Shown here piece after piece: positions 38,257-48,415 of a stretch of DNA of 64,000 bases. The DNA lies in the NCBI GenBank assembly GCA_947168585.1, contig CAMVMK010000007.1, forward strand, positions 1 to 64,000. The letters run 5' to 3'. A model generated the notes under the pieces. It made no database searches, was not told the DNA's origin, and worked only from the letters and a program-made list of their open reading frames with translations. How positions within the stretch are numbered: the first letter of the stretch is position 1; each line of letters begins with the position of its first letter. This DNA is from an uncultured Fretibacterium sp. (lineage in GTDB: Bacteria > Synergistota > Synergistia > Synergistales > Aminobacteriaceae). A program made the position numbers and the translations under genes.

Positions 38257-38826
38257 ATGAGCAGACTTAAAAAATTATTAATAAGAAACCTTATGCGCGG
38301 CCGACAAAAAAATTTATCTAAATATTATATTAAAGAAGCAAGCAAAAATATTCAGGAGCAGATTTTTTCGTCGGAACTTTATAAAAACGCAAAAAAAATT
38401 TTTACTTACGTCAGCATGCCTCGCGAACCTTCAACGATCGAAATTATAGAGCAGGCTTTTAACGAGGGCAAAGAAGTTTACGTGCCTAAATGCGAGGGTC
38501 TTAATATGTACGCTGTTAAAATTTATAATCTCGATGATTTAAGGCCGGGAAAACTTGGAATTTTAGAGCCTGACTGGCGTTCAGACAAGCCTGAAAATTT
38601 TTCGGAGACTTTGACTGCAAAAGAATTTGATTTAATTATCGTTCCTTGTCTTTCGGCTTATTTTGACGGAAGAAGACTCGGACACGGAATGGGCTATTAT
38701 GATAGATTTTTAGCGGACTGCAGAAAAAATAAAAATATAATCTGCCTTTGCTTTTATAAAATGTTAAGGTCAGATATTCCGATGAATGAAGATGACGTTT
38801 ATGTTTCAAAAGTTATCTCGGACTAA
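38257..38826 (+). CDS. 5-formyltetrahydrofolate cyclo-ligase
   Basis: IFTYVSMPREPSTIEII, EFDLIIVPCLSAYFDGRRLGHGMGYYDRFL. Confidence 0.9.
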   Translation: MSRLKKLLIRNLMRGRQKNLSKYYIKEASKNIQEQIFSSELYKNAKKIFTYVSMPREPSTIEIIEQAFNEGKEVYVPKCEGLNMYAVKIYNLDDLRPGKLGILEPDWRSDKPENFSETLTAKEFDLIIVPCLSAYFDGRRLGHGMGYYDRFLADCRKNKNIICLCFYKMLRSDIPMNEDDVYVSKVISD

Positions 38827-38862
38827 AAATAAAAAATTTTTTAAGAACGGAGCTTTTTAATC

Positions 38863-40002
38863 ATGAAAAAATTTTTAGGTCTTTTCATCGCGGTGAGTTT
38901 TATTTTAATTTTCCCGATGATTTCGTGCGCTTTTTTAGAGGACGTTCCAGAAGAAATTGAAAGAGAGCTGCAAGTTTTAATCGAACAGGCTAAGGACGGC
39001 GATACAGGCTCAAACAGAAAACTTCACCGCGAACTTAATCTTTATCAGAGCTTGGACTTATCGAGACATTCTAAAGACGAAATTTTAAGCCGCATAGAAA
39101 AACTTATAAGCTCCGGAAATTTTCCTGAATATGTTTTAGAGCGCGGCGAATATTCCTACACTCCTAACCAAAATTATTTATATCTCTCAGGAAGAAATGT
39201 AAATATGTATTCGCACCCCGTCTTAGATTCTTCGCTTTCAATCGCAAAATTTAATTCCGGCGGCGTTGACTACCTTATTAATTTAGGCGAATGGAAAACT
39301 CAAAGCGGACTTTTATGGGTCTTTGCACAGTCCCGCGAAACAGGTATAACCGGCTGGCTCGAACGCAGAAATGTTCATTTTGTCCCTAATTATAAATTTC
39401 AAGATTTTATTTCAGACATCACAAGCGGCCTGGCAGGCTACAACGTTACGACAATCCAAGAAACTCAAAAAGGCTCAGAAGCTATAAATTCGGCGGCTGT
39501 TAATTATAATAATTACACGAAAAATTTAGAGAGAAATATTTTAGCAGACATAAAATTATCTAAGAGCGGCAGCATCAACGCTAAGGCAAGTCTTAGAGAC
39601 AGGCTCGATTACTTCAACAGGATAGCAAAACGTCCGGCATTCGCTAAAAAATCATGGCACGAAAATGACGCTTACACTCAACAGTTAATAAAACAGAAAA
39701 AAATTTCCGGGCATTTATTCAGAGCAGGCTATAAATATGATGAGAGCGGAATCGTAATAATTACTCCTGACGCGGCGAATATCCGCCAAGAACCTGACGC
39801 GGATTCAAAAAGATTAGCCGGAACAAAACCGAACACTCCTTTAAGATATTTAGGAGAGAGGCTCAATAAGCAGGGCGAAAAATGGTATTTAGTTGACGAC
39901 AACAAAGGCAACATCGGCTGGGTTATTGAAAGAGTTATCGAGATTATTCCTATTGAAGCTGTAAAATTTTTTGCGGATCAAATTGAAAAAGCACTTCTTT
40001 AA
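38863..40002 (+). CDS. Secreted SH3-like domain protein
   Basis: Signal peptide; bacterial-SH3 patterns ANIRQEPDADSKRLAGTKPNTPLRYLGE...GEKWYLVDDNKGNIGWVIERVI. Confidence 0.7.
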   Translation: MKKFLGLFIAVSFILIFPMISCAFLEDVPEEIERELQVLIEQAKDGDTGSNRKLHRELNLYQSLDLSRHSKDEILSRIEKLISSGNFPEYVLERGEYSYTPNQNYLYLSGRNVNMYSHPVLDSSLSIAKFNSGGVDYLINLGEWKTQSGLLWVFAQSRETGITGWLERRNVHFVPNYKFQDFISDITSGLAGYNVTTIQETQKGSEAINSAAVNYNNYTKNLERNILADIKLSKSGSINAKASLRDRLDYFNRIAKRPAFAKKSWHENDAYTQQLIKQKKISGHLFRAGYKYDESGIVIITPDAANIRQEPDADSKRLAGTKPNTPLRYLGERLNKQGEKWYLVDDNKGNIGWVIERVIEIIPIEAVKFFADQIEKALL

Positions 40003-40072
40003 GTTAGGAGTTAGGAGTGAGGAATTAGGAGTTTTTTCGTTCCTAAATTTTCTAATTTATGCTTGCTTTTAG
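39999..40072. repeat. Heptad repeat element (copy J)
   Basis: GTTAGGA GTTAGGA GTGAGGA ATTAGGA GTTTTTT CGTTCCT AAATTTTC. Confidence 0.8.
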
Positions 40073-40133
40073 TATAATATAAACACTTCCGAAATTTTTA
40101 AGAATTAATTTAAGAAAGGAGAAAAATTCTTTC

Positions 40134-41624
40134 ATGGCATTATTAAACTATAAAGTTTTAGCAGAGTCAGGCTACAAAGGCTACGTTCTCAAGGACGCTC
40201 CGGAAAAAGTTATGCAGTTCGGCGAGGGAAATTTCCTCCGCGCTTTCGTTGATTATTTTTTTGACATCGCTAACGAAAAAGCAGGCTTCAACGGCAAAGT
40301 CGTTTTAGTTCAGCCTATAGCTTCGGGTCTCACGAAAATGATCGACGACCAAGAGGGGCTCTACACTCTTTATTTAAGAGGAAGCGAAAAGGGCGAGAAA
40401 GTTGACTTAAAGCGCGTAATTTCTTCATGCAGTCGCGGCCTTAATCCTTACGATGCAGGCGGTTGGGATAAAGTTTTAGAGCTTGCGAGAAGCAAAGATT
40501 TAGAGATTGTCGTCAGCAACACCACCGAAGCCGGAATCGTTTACGATGAGGGCAGCAAATTCGACCAGGTTCCTCCGAACAGTTTCCCTGCGAAATTAAC
40601 GAGAGTTTTATATGAAAGATTCAAAGCCGGACTTGACGGACTTGTTATTTTAAGCTGCGAGTTAATCGACAACAACGGCAAAGAATTATTAAAGTGCGTC
40701 AATAAACACATTGACGACTGGAAACTCGGCGCAGACTTCAAAGACTGGGTAAACAACAAAAATATTTTCTGCTCGACCTTAGTCGATAGAATCGTTCCCG
40801 GCCGTATCCGCGACCCGAAAGAACTTGAAGCACTCAACAAAGCTAACGGCTATGAAGATAATTTGCTCGATGTCGGCGAAGTTTTCGGTGTTTGGGTCAT
40901 CGAAGGACCTGCAGGACTTGAAGATAAACTTCCTTTCAAGAAAGCCGGAGTTCCTGTCCATGTTGTGCCGGACGTAACGCCTTACAAGAAACGCAAAGTC
41001 AGAATCTTAAACGGTGCTCATACAGGTTTCGTACCAGGAGCTTATTTAGCAGGCTTTGACATTGTCCGCGACTGTATGCACGATGATGTTATTAAAAACT
41101 TTATGAACAAAATGCTCTATGACGAAATTATCCCGACGCTTCCTCTCGATAAAAAAGACTTGAACGATTTCGCCGCCGCCGTTCAGGACAGATTTAATAA
41201 TCCGTTCGTAAATCATGAACTCATGAGCATTTCTCTTAACTCGACTTCAAAATGGCGCGCCCGTAACATGCCGAGCCTTCTTGAATATGTCGAGGAGAAA
41301 AAAGCTCTTCCTCCGTGCCTCACTATGAGCCTTGCTGCTTATATCGCTTTCTATTCAAGCAACATTAAAGAACTCAACGACAAAGGACTCGTCTGCGCCC
41401 GCGAAAAGAACGAGTATACAATCAGCGACGACCGCTGGGCACTCGAATTTTATTTTGCTCATAAAGACGACTCTCCGGAAGCACTTGTTCACGCAGTCTT
41501 GACGAACACAGAAATGTGGGGACAGGACTTAACGAAAATTGCAGGACTTGAAGCCGCGGTTGTCGAAGGCTTGAAAAAGATTCGCAGCGAAGGAGCTAAG
41601 GCCGCTTTCAAGAGCGTAATCTAA
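40134..41624 (+). CDS. uxaB: Tagaturonate reductase / altronate oxidoreductase
   Basis: MQFGEGNFLRAFVDYFFDIANE, VDRIVPGRIRDPKE, RKVRILNGAHTGFVPGAYLAGFD. Confidence 0.92.
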   Translation: MALLNYKVLAESGYKGYVLKDAPEKVMQFGEGNFLRAFVDYFFDIANEKAGFNGKVVLVQPIASGLTKMIDDQEGLYTLYLRGSEKGEKVDLKRVISSCSRGLNPYDAGGWDKVLELARSKDLEIVVSNTTEAGIVYDEGSKFDQVPPNSFPAKLTRVLYERFKAGLDGLVILSCELIDNNGKELLKCVNKHIDDWKLGADFKDWVNNKNIFCSTLVDRIVPGRIRDPKELEALNKANGYEDNLLDVGEVFGVWVIEGPAGLEDKLPFKKAGVPVHVVPDVTPYKKRKVRILNGAHTGFVPGAYLAGFDIVRDCMHDDVIKNFMNKMLYDEIIPTLPLDKKDLNDFAAAVQDRFNNPFVNHELMSISLNSTSKWRARNMPSLLEYVEEKKALPPCLTMSLAAYIAFYSSNIKELNDKGLVCAREKNEYTISDDRWALEFYFAHKDDSPEALVHAVLTNTEMWGQDLTKIAGLEAAVVEGLKKIRSEGAKAAFKSVI

Positions 41625-41625
41625 T

Positions 41626-41692
41626 TCAGTTAGGAGTGAGGAGTTAGGAGTGAGGAGTTTTTTTAATTTCCCGCTTCTAATTCCTTAAATTT
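41626..41692. repeat. Heptad repeat element (copy K)
   Basis: GTTAGGA GTGAGGA GTTAGGA GTGAGGA GTTTTTT TAATTTC CCGCTTC TAATTCC. Confidence 0.8.
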
Positions 41693-42515
41693 TAATTCTA
41701 ATTCTGTCAGGGTGTTCACCGCTCCAGCCTGACGGGGGCATATTCTCAAGCCTTGAAATATCTTCCGGCGAAAGACTGAAATTCAAGCACTCTAAATTTT
41801 CTTTTAATCTTTCCGTTGATGACGCTTTCGGCAAAGGCATAACGCCTTCTTCAATGCAAAATCTCAAGCAGATTTGAGCCGTTGTAACGTGATATTTTTC
41901 AGCAAGTTCGATAATTAATTCGTCATTCGAGACCCGGCCGCGTGCTATAGGGCTCCAAGCCTGAAGCAAAATTTTTTTCTCGCGGTAATAATTCAGAGCA
42001 AAAGTCTGAGTATGTCCGGGGTGAAATTCAAGTTGAGCAACAGCCGGAAAAACTTTAGAATTTTTTATGATATTTTCAGCGTGATACGGCAAAAAATTGC
42101 TGAGGCCAAGAGCGCGGATTTTTTTCTGCTCATAAAATTCTTCGAGTGCCTTCCAAGTTTCTAAATCAATTTCTCGCCAGTCTTCCCTGTTATCTATATC
42201 AGGTCTCGGCCAATGAATCATAAAAACGTCGACATAATCTGATTCAAGATTTTCGAGAGTTTTATTGAAAGCCGTCTTAGTTTTTTCGTAGCCTAAATCG
42301 AATTTCCAAAGTTTTGAAGCTATAAAAAAATTTTCGCGTTTAAGTCCGCTGAGTTTAATAGCTTCCGCGATATTTTTTTCAGTTCCGTAAAAAGACGCTG
42401 TGTCAAAATATCTATAACCTGCTTCAATAGCTTTGAGGATCGCGCCTGTTTCTGATTTATAAGTTCCGAATCCGATTTCAGGAAATTCGAGGCCGTTATT
42501 TAATTTGAATTTCAT
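41685..42515 (-). CDS. Aldo/keto reductase
   Basis: EIGFGTYKSETGAILKAIEAGYRYFDTASFYGTEKNIAEAI, YVDVFMIHWPRPD, ALGLSNFLPYH. Confidence 0.93.
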   Translation of the reverse strand: MKFKLNNGLEFPEIGFGTYKSETGAILKAIEAGYRYFDTASFYGTEKNIAEAIKLSGLKRENFFIASKLWKFDLGYEKTKTAFNKTLENLESDYVDVFMIHWPRPDIDNREDWREIDLETWKALEEFYEQKKIRALGLSNFLPYHAENIIKNSKVFPAVAQLEFHPGHTQTFALNYYREKKILLQAWSPIARGRVSNDELIIELAEKYHVTTAQICLRFCIEEGVMPLPKASSTERLKENLECLNFSLSPEDISRLENMPPSGWSGEHPDRIRIKI

Positions 42516-42639
42516 AATTTTTTCACGCTCCTTTTTTTAATTTTCTAAATATATTATATTGTGTTTTAATTTTTGCGGTGATATATTTTCAAAAAATTTT
42601 TTTGTTTTATTTGAATTTGAAAGAAGGAAATTTAATTTC

Positions 42640-44292
42640 ATGAACGGATTAACACTTGTCGGAATTGCTATAGTTGTGCTTGTCCTTGCGTATATTTTAT
42701 ACGGCCGCTGGCTCGTCAAAACTTGGGGAATAGATCCCGATGCAAGAACTCCAGCCGTAAGACTTTCAGACGGTCAGGACTATGTTCCGGCTTCACGTTT
42801 CACAGTATTCTCTCATCAATTTAACTCAATCACCGGAGCAGGCCCCGTAACAGGTCCGATAATTGCGGCAATGTTCGGCTGGCTTCCTGCGTTTTTATGG
42901 CTTTTAATTGGAGGAGTTTTCTTCGGAGCTGTTCAAGATTTTACGGCTCTTTATGCTTCAGTTAAAAATGACGGAAAATCTATGGGCTTATTAATCGAAA
43001 AATATATCGGAAAGACAGGCCGGAAATTATTTTTATTATTCTGCTGGCTCTTTACACTTTTAGTTATAGCGGCATTCGCTGATATTTTAGCGGGAACTTT
43101 CAACGGCTTTACTAAAGACGGCGGTCAAAACGTTCCGGGCGCGGCGGCGGCTTCGATCTCAATGATTTATATTTTCGCGGCTATGTTCTTCGGGATTTTC
43201 ATGCGTGCGGTTAAAAACGGTTTTGTACAATTTATAGCCGGAGCAGTTCTTGTAGTGTTAATCTTATGGGCAGGAATTAAATATCCTTTATATTGCACGG
43301 CGGAAGAGTGGCGTTATGTAGTCTTTGCTTACTGCTTTATAGCTTCAGTAATGCCGATGTGGCTTTTGAAACAGCCGAGAGATTATCTCAGCGTCTTTTT
43401 GCTTTTAGGAATGATTTTAGGCGGCGCGCTTGGAATTATAATCGCTAATCCTAAAATTGAAATGCCTATGTTCGCGGGCTGGACGGTTAAAAATCAGCCT
43501 TTATTCCCGATTTTGTTTATAACTATAGCCTGCGGAGCTGTATCAGGATTTCACAGTCTTGTATCGTCAGGAACATCATCGAAATCAATTTCAAATGAGC
43601 GCGATATGCTTTCTGTAGGTTACGGGGCTATGTTAGTCGAAACTTTGCTCGGAGTAGTTGCTTTAGTTATAGCCTGCGCTGCTGCTTCAGACGGAAAACT
43701 CCCGGCAGGTACACCGTTCCAAATTTTCGGACATGCTGTCGGCGGATTTTTCACGATGTTCGGGCTTCCGGCTCACATTTCGACCTGCATTATTATGATG
43801 TGTGTTTCGGCTCTCGCAATGACGACTATAGACGCGGTTACAAGAATTGGAAGAATGTCTCTGCAGGAATTTTTTGCACCGTCCGAAGGCGAGAAAAACG
43901 GCGTTATCGTTAAATTTATCACTAATAATTATGTTGCTACGTTAATAACCCTTGCTCTTGCTTACGCTTTGTGCCTTGCAGGTTACGCGAGTATCTGGCC
44001 ATTATTCGGAGCATCTAATCAGCTTCTTTCGGCGTTAGTTTTGACGGCTCTTGCAGTTTTCCTGAAAGTTACGGGAAGAAAAGGTTTTATGCTTTATATC
44101 CCGATGATATTTATGTTTGTTGTAACGATGTCGGCATTATTAATCAGCGTTTATAACATAATCATGAAACTTTCAGGCGGAAATTTTGTTTTCATGGTAG
44201 ACGGATTGCAGTTAATAATCGCAGCGGCTTTGATGACGCTTGCTGTTTTAGTTGTTACAAACTGCTATAAAAAATTAGTGAAAAGTAAATAA
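42640..44292 (+). CDS. cstA: Carbon starvation protein CstA family transporter
   Basis: FSHQFNSITGAGPVTGPIIAAMFGWLPAFLWLLIGGVFFGAVQDF. ATG 42640 preferred over the tracked start 42559. Confidence 0.93.
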   Translation: MNGLTLVGIAIVVLVLAYILYGRWLVKTWGIDPDARTPAVRLSDGQDYVPASRFTVFSHQFNSITGAGPVTGPIIAAMFGWLPAFLWLLIGGVFFGAVQDFTALYASVKNDGKSMGLLIEKYIGKTGRKLFLLFCWLFTLLVIAAFADILAGTFNGFTKDGGQNVPGAAAASISMIYIFAAMFFGIFMRAVKNGFVQFIAGAVLVVLILWAGIKYPLYCTAEEWRYVVFAYCFIASVMPMWLLKQPRDYLSVFLLLGMILGGALGIIIANPKIEMPMFAGWTVKNQPLFPILFITIACGAVSGFHSLVSSGTSSKSISNERDMLSVGYGAMLVETLLGVVALVIACAAASDGKLPAGTPFQIFGHAVGGFFTMFGLPAHISTCIIMMCVSALAMTTIDAVTRIGRMSLQEFFAPSEGEKNGVIVKFITNNYVATLITLALAYALCLAGYASIWPLFGASNQLLSALVLTALAVFLKVTGRKGFMLYIPMIFMFVVTMSALLISVYNIIMKLSGGNFVFMVDGLQLIIAAALMTLAVLVVTNCYKKLVKSK

Positions 44293-44317
44293 TTTATGTT
44301 ATAATAAGCTAAATTAA

Positions 44318-44350
44318 AAATTCCCGGCATGAGTCGGGAATTTATTTTTT
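44318..44350 (+). terminator. Terminator after cstA
   Basis: AAATTCCCG-gcatgagt-CGGGAATTT then ATTTTTTT. Confidence 0.8.
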
Positions 44351-44392
44351 TCCACTCATATTTCCACTCAAAAAATTTTAATTTTAATTAGT
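44344..44392 (+). repeat. Twin 12-bp-period element upstream of the AIM24-like gene
   Basis: ATTTTTTTCCACTCATATTTCCACTCAAAAAATTTTAATTTTAATTAG. Confidence 0.7.
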
Positions 44393-44428
44393 GATTGTAA
44401 AGTTTTACGAGAAAGGGGAAATAAAAAA

Positions 44429-45106
44429 ATGAAATACGAAATTAAAGGCGAACCTATGCCGGTAGTTATTTGCAATTTAGAACCTAACGAGACTGTAACC
44501 TGCGAGGCTGGTGCTATGTGCTGGATGAGCCCTAACATGGAAATGAAAACGGCAGGCGGCGGCTTAGGCAAAATGCTCGGCCGAATGATGTCGGGCGAGA
44601 GTCTTTTTCAAAATCATTACACAGCTAAAAACGGCGCGGGAATGATAGCCTTTGCTTCGAGTCTTCCGGGTTCTATACGGGCTTTTGAAGTTACTCCGGC
44701 GGCTTCCATAATTTGTCAGAAAAAAGCATTTTTAGCGTGCTCTGAAGGTGTCGAATTATCCGTGCATTTTCAGAAAAAACTCGGCGTTGGATTTTTCGGC
44801 GGCGAGGGTTTTGTAATGCAAAAAATTTCAGGCAGCGGCATTGTCTTTTTAGAAATCGACGGCTCTACAGTCGAATATAATTTGAGCGCAGGACAACAAC
44901 TAATTGTCGATACGGGCTATCTTGCAATGATGGATGAGACTGTAAAAATGGAAATTCAAAGCGTCAAGGGCGTAAAAAATGCTTTATTCGGCGGCGAAGG
45001 AGTTTTTAACACAGTCGTAACAGGACCGGGACGTGTTCTGCTTCAAACTATGCCGATAACGGGTTTTGCTGCGTTAATTGCTAAACTGCTTCCGTCAAAA
45101 AGTTAA
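44429..45106 (+). CDS. TIGR00266/AIM24 family protein
   Basis: MPVVICNLEPNETVTCEAGAMCWMSPNMEMKTAGGG...GEGFVMQKISGSGIVFLEIDG...GLGVE-type beta-rich pattern. Confidence 0.85.
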   Translation: MKYEIKGEPMPVVICNLEPNETVTCEAGAMCWMSPNMEMKTAGGGLGKMLGRMMSGESLFQNHYTAKNGAGMIAFASSLPGSIRAFEVTPAASIICQKKAFLACSEGVELSVHFQKKLGVGFFGGEGFVMQKISGSGIVFLEIDGSTVEYNLSAGQQLIVDTGYLAMMDETVKMEIQSVKGVKNALFGGEGVFNTVVTGPGRVLLQTMPITGFAALIAKLLPSKS

Positions 45107-45130
45107 ATTAAATTTTATTTCATGCTAAAA

Positions 45131-45160
45131 AAACCTCCGGGAAGTCGGAGGTTCTTTTAT
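45131..45160 (+). terminator. Rho-independent terminator
   Basis: AACCTCC-gggaagtc-GGAGGTT-CTTTTATTT. Confidence 0.8.
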
Positions 45161-45177
45161 TTATTATTTATAAATTT

Positions 45178-47271
45178 TTAGAAAATATTTCTGAGAGAGT
45201 CAATCGTTGATTCAGTTTCTAACGGTGAACGCTTTTGCTTATTTACATTCGGAAAAATTCCTTCAAGAGGCGAAGGAGTTTTTATTTTTGCCGGAGAATT
45301 TACGGGCATATGAATATTTTTCGATGTTTCAGGCTTTTCTGGAAGTACAACCGGCTGAATTTTTTGCGGTTTAGTTTCAGGTTGAGCAGTTGAATCACCG
45401 TCAATAAGTTTTTTCCCGTCAGTAACTCTGAAATCATAAATATATCCTGCAAACATTCCGTCAGAATCCCATGATGATTTTCCTAAATAAGCAATCGAGT
45501 AATGACGGCGAGGAACAGCAGCATCGATTTTAGCTTTTAATTCGCCGTTGATATAAAGCCACGTTATAGTTCTTTTGTGATCGTAAACGATAGAGAAATT
45601 AAAAAGTTTATCGACTAAAGGCCCGGCGTTTTTAGTATTGCTTTCAATATCGAGAGTAATATCACTTCCGTTGCCGTAACGGCTTAATAAAATTCTCTTG
45701 TTGCTCTTGGCTGCGACATTAAATTCAAAAATTCTTCCGTAGCTTCCGCAGCCTGTGTCGATAAAAGCCCAGCCGTCAATCGTGAAATCCCGGCCGCCTA
45801 AAGAAATTCCGTCTTCAGCCTGCAAATAAGAATCGCCGTCTAATTGTAAAGCAGAACGGGGCGAGGCAGCTCCTTTTGAATTAGAATTTGAAACTACAGG
45901 TTCGCCGTGCGGAGTCCAGTCATTGCCGCTTGAATCGCTGAGGTTATTATCGAAATGTAACATTACGGCTTCATTTTCAGATTTTACTGAAACTTCCGGA
46001 GGCGTGAAATTATCCTGCCATAACTGTTTTCCGTCAGTAACTCTGAAATTATAGAGATAGCCTGCAAACATTCCGTCAGAATCCCATGATGATTTTCCTA
46101 AATAAGCTAACGAGTAATGACGGCGCGGAATAGGCGAGTCGATTTTAGCTTTTAATTCGCCGTTGATATAAAGCCACGTTATAGTTCGCTTGTGATCGTA
46201 GACGATAGCAAAATGAAAAAGTTTATCGACTAAAGGCCCGGCGTTTTTAGTGTTGCTCTCTATATCGAGAGTAATATCACTTCCGTTGCCGTAGCGGCTT
46301 AATAAAATTCTCTTGTTGCTCTTGGGCGCGACGTTAAACTCAAAAATTCTGCCGTAGCTTCCGCAATTCGTATCAATAAACGCCCAGCCGTCAACCGTAA
46401 AATCCCGGCCGCCTAAAGAAATTCCGCCCTCAGCCTGCAAATAAGAATCGCCGTTTAATTGCAATGCTGGACGGAGTGAAGCAGCTCCGCACGGATTAAT
46501 TTCAGAAACTGAAGGTTTAGTACTTCCGTGAGGTTTCCAAACATTTCCGCCGCCGTCAGTGAAATCTTTATCGAAAGCCAGCATAATTGACTCGGCTTCG
46601 GGAATTTCCTGAACGGACGGGGGCGTGAATTTATCTTTCCAAAGTGCTTGGCCGTCAGTAACTTTGAAATCATAAATATAGCCGACGAACATTCCGTCAG
46701 AATCCCAAGAAGATTTGCCGATATAAGCTACATCGTATTTTCGGGCGGGGATTTTAATTTTTATAGTGTTTTTCAATTCGCCGTTGACGTAAAGCGAAAC
46801 TAATTCTTTTTCGTCATCGTAAACATAAGCGAAATGGAAAAGTTTATCGACGCAATAACTTGCGGTTTTACTTTCGCCGTCAGCATAGAAAACTAAATCA
46901 TTCCCGCTGCCGTATCTTGCGAGCATTATTCTTTTACTGCTTTTAGGTTCGACATTAAATTCAAAAATTCTGCCGTAGCTTCCGCAGCTTGTGTCGATAA
47001 AAGCCCAGCCGTCAATCGTGAAATCTTTGCCGCCTAATGAAATTCCGCCCTCAGCCTGCAAATAAGATTTTCCGTCTAACTGCAGAGCCGGACGAAGTGA
47101 AGCCGCGCCCTTAGAGTTAATCATTGATACTATAGGCTTGCCTTCAGCTTTCCAAGCGTTTCCGCTGTCGTCTTGTGTCGGTGAAGAGTCGAATTTAAGA
47201 GTTACAGATGCTTCAGCCGCTAACGATATTATAAAAACGAAAATTAAAGCAATGGATAAAAATTTTTTCAT
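45178..47271 (-). CDS. Secreted protein with three LamG-like (concanavalin A-like) repeats
   Basis: Three ~200-aa copies of QLDGxSYLQAExGISLGGxDFTIDGWAFIDTxCGSYGRIFEFNV...YIGKSSWDSDGMFxGYxYxFxVTDG; signal peptide. Confidence 0.85.
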   Translation of the reverse strand: MKKFLSIALIFVFIISLAAEASVTLKFDSSPTQDDSGNAWKAEGKPIVSMINSKGAASLRPALQLDGKSYLQAEGGISLGGKDFTIDGWAFIDTSCGSYGRIFEFNVEPKSSKRIMLARYGSGNDLVFYADGESKTASYCVDKLFHFAYVYDDEKELVSLYVNGELKNTIKIKIPARKYDVAYIGKSSWDSDGMFVGYIYDFKVTDGQALWKDKFTPPSVQEIPEAESIMLAFDKDFTDGGGNVWKPHGSTKPSVSEINPCGAASLRPALQLNGDSYLQAEGGISLGGRDFTVDGWAFIDTNCGSYGRIFEFNVAPKSNKRILLSRYGNGSDITLDIESNTKNAGPLVDKLFHFAIVYDHKRTITWLYINGELKAKIDSPIPRRHYSLAYLGKSSWDSDGMFAGYLYNFRVTDGKQLWQDNFTPPEVSVKSENEAVMLHFDNNLSDSSGNDWTPHGEPVVSNSNSKGAASPRSALQLDGDSYLQAEDGISLGGRDFTIDGWAFIDTGCGSYGRIFEFNVAAKSNKRILLSRYGNGSDITLDIESNTKNAGPLVDKLFNFSIVYDHKRTITWLYINGELKAKIDAAVPRRHYSIAYLGKSSWDSDGMFAGYIYDFRVTDGKKLIDGDSTAQPETKPQKIQPVVLPEKPETSKNIHMPVNSPAKIKTPSPLEGIFPNVNKQKRSPLETESTIDSLRNIF

Positions 47272-47313
47272 GAAAATTCATCTCCTATTCTTGGGATTTT
47301 TTTTCATTATAAC

Positions 47314-48354
47314 CTAGACTTTCAAAAATTCCGGTAAAATTTTCTCTAAATCTTCAAATTTATATTCGCCTGCCGGTTTGCCTTCACGGAATAAAACCGC
47401 TCCGCCCGGAGTTCCGGCAATTCCGAATTTAGCGTGCCGGGCTTCTTTAGGGCCATTGACTTCACAGCCCATAACAGCAACTGAAACACCGTCAGGAAGA
47501 TTTTTCAATAAAGGCTCAACAACTTTAACTAATTTCATAACATCAGCGCGCCGCCTTCCGCAAGTCGGACAGGAAATTAAATTCACACCCTTAACTCTAA
47601 GTTCAAGAGCCTTGAGAATTTCGTAACCTACTTTAACTTCACGTTCAGGTTCGTCCGTCAGAGAAACTCTCAAAGTGTCGCCGATACCTTTTAATAATAA
47701 ATTTGAGATACACGCCGTGCCTTTTACTATGCCGCCGTCGCCGGGGCCTGCTTCAGTTAGCCCTATGTGCATGGGAAAATCCGGATAATTTTTTGCGATT
47801 AATTCGTTGGCTTTTATACATTCCGGAACGCTCGAAGATTTTGCAGATAAAATTAAATCCGTGAAATTTTGACTTAATAATAATTCAGCCTGCTGCCGGA
47901 CAGCAAGATAAAGAGCTTGAGCCCTGTCGCCTTTTGCTTCGTCAAGCTGTTTTTGAGAGATTGAACCGCCGTTAGCACCGATACGAATTACAACGCCCAA
48001 ATTTTTCGCTGTAGTTATAACATCGTTTAATTTGTTTAATGGCATATTTCCTGGATTAATTCTAATTGCACGGCAGCCTGACTCCATTGCGGCGATAGCT
48101 AATGCAGGATCGAAATGAATATCAGCCATAATAGTTAATTTCGTGTGTTCTGTTAAAAATTTTAAGTCAGGAGCAAATTTTAAGTCAGGCAGAGCAGCCC
48201 GCGCCATTTCGCAGCCCGAGTCAATTAATCTTTCACACTGAGCTAAAACTTCTTCGTGTTTATCGAGAGAAATTTTTAACATACTTTCGACCCGTACAGG
48301 AGCAGAGCCGCCGATCGTTAGATTATTAATTTTTACTTTTCTTTTGCTGTTCAT
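47314..48354 (-). CDS. ispG: 4-hydroxy-3-methylbut-2-enyl diphosphate synthase (flavodoxin/ferredoxin)
   Basis: PVRVESML, MADIHFDPALAIAAMESGCRAIRINPGN, LISCPTCGRRRADV, VAVMGCEVNGPKEARHAKFGIAG. Confidence 0.95.
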   Translation of the reverse strand: MNSKRKVKINNLTIGGSAPVRVESMLKISLDKHEEVLAQCERLIDSGCEMARAALPDLKFAPDLKFLTEHTKLTIMADIHFDPALAIAAMESGCRAIRINPGNMPLNKLNDVITTAKNLGVVIRIGANGGSISQKQLDEAKGDRAQALYLAVRQQAELLLSQNFTDLILSAKSSSVPECIKANELIAKNYPDFPMHIGLTEAGPGDGGIVKGTACISNLLLKGIGDTLRVSLTDEPEREVKVGYEILKALELRVKGVNLISCPTCGRRRADVMKLVKVVEPLLKNLPDGVSVAVMGCEVNGPKEARHAKFGIAGTPGGAVLFREGKPAGEYKFEDLEKILPEFLKV

Positions 48355-48357
48355 TTT

Positions 48358-48415
48358 TAATAGTTAGGGGTGAAATCTTTTACATTCCTAAATTCTCACT
48401 CCTCATTGCCTTTCT
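48358..48415. repeat. Heptad repeat element (copy L, degenerate)
   Basis: AGTTAGGGGTGAAATCTTTTACATTCCTAAATTCTCACTCCTCATTGC. Confidence 0.6.
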
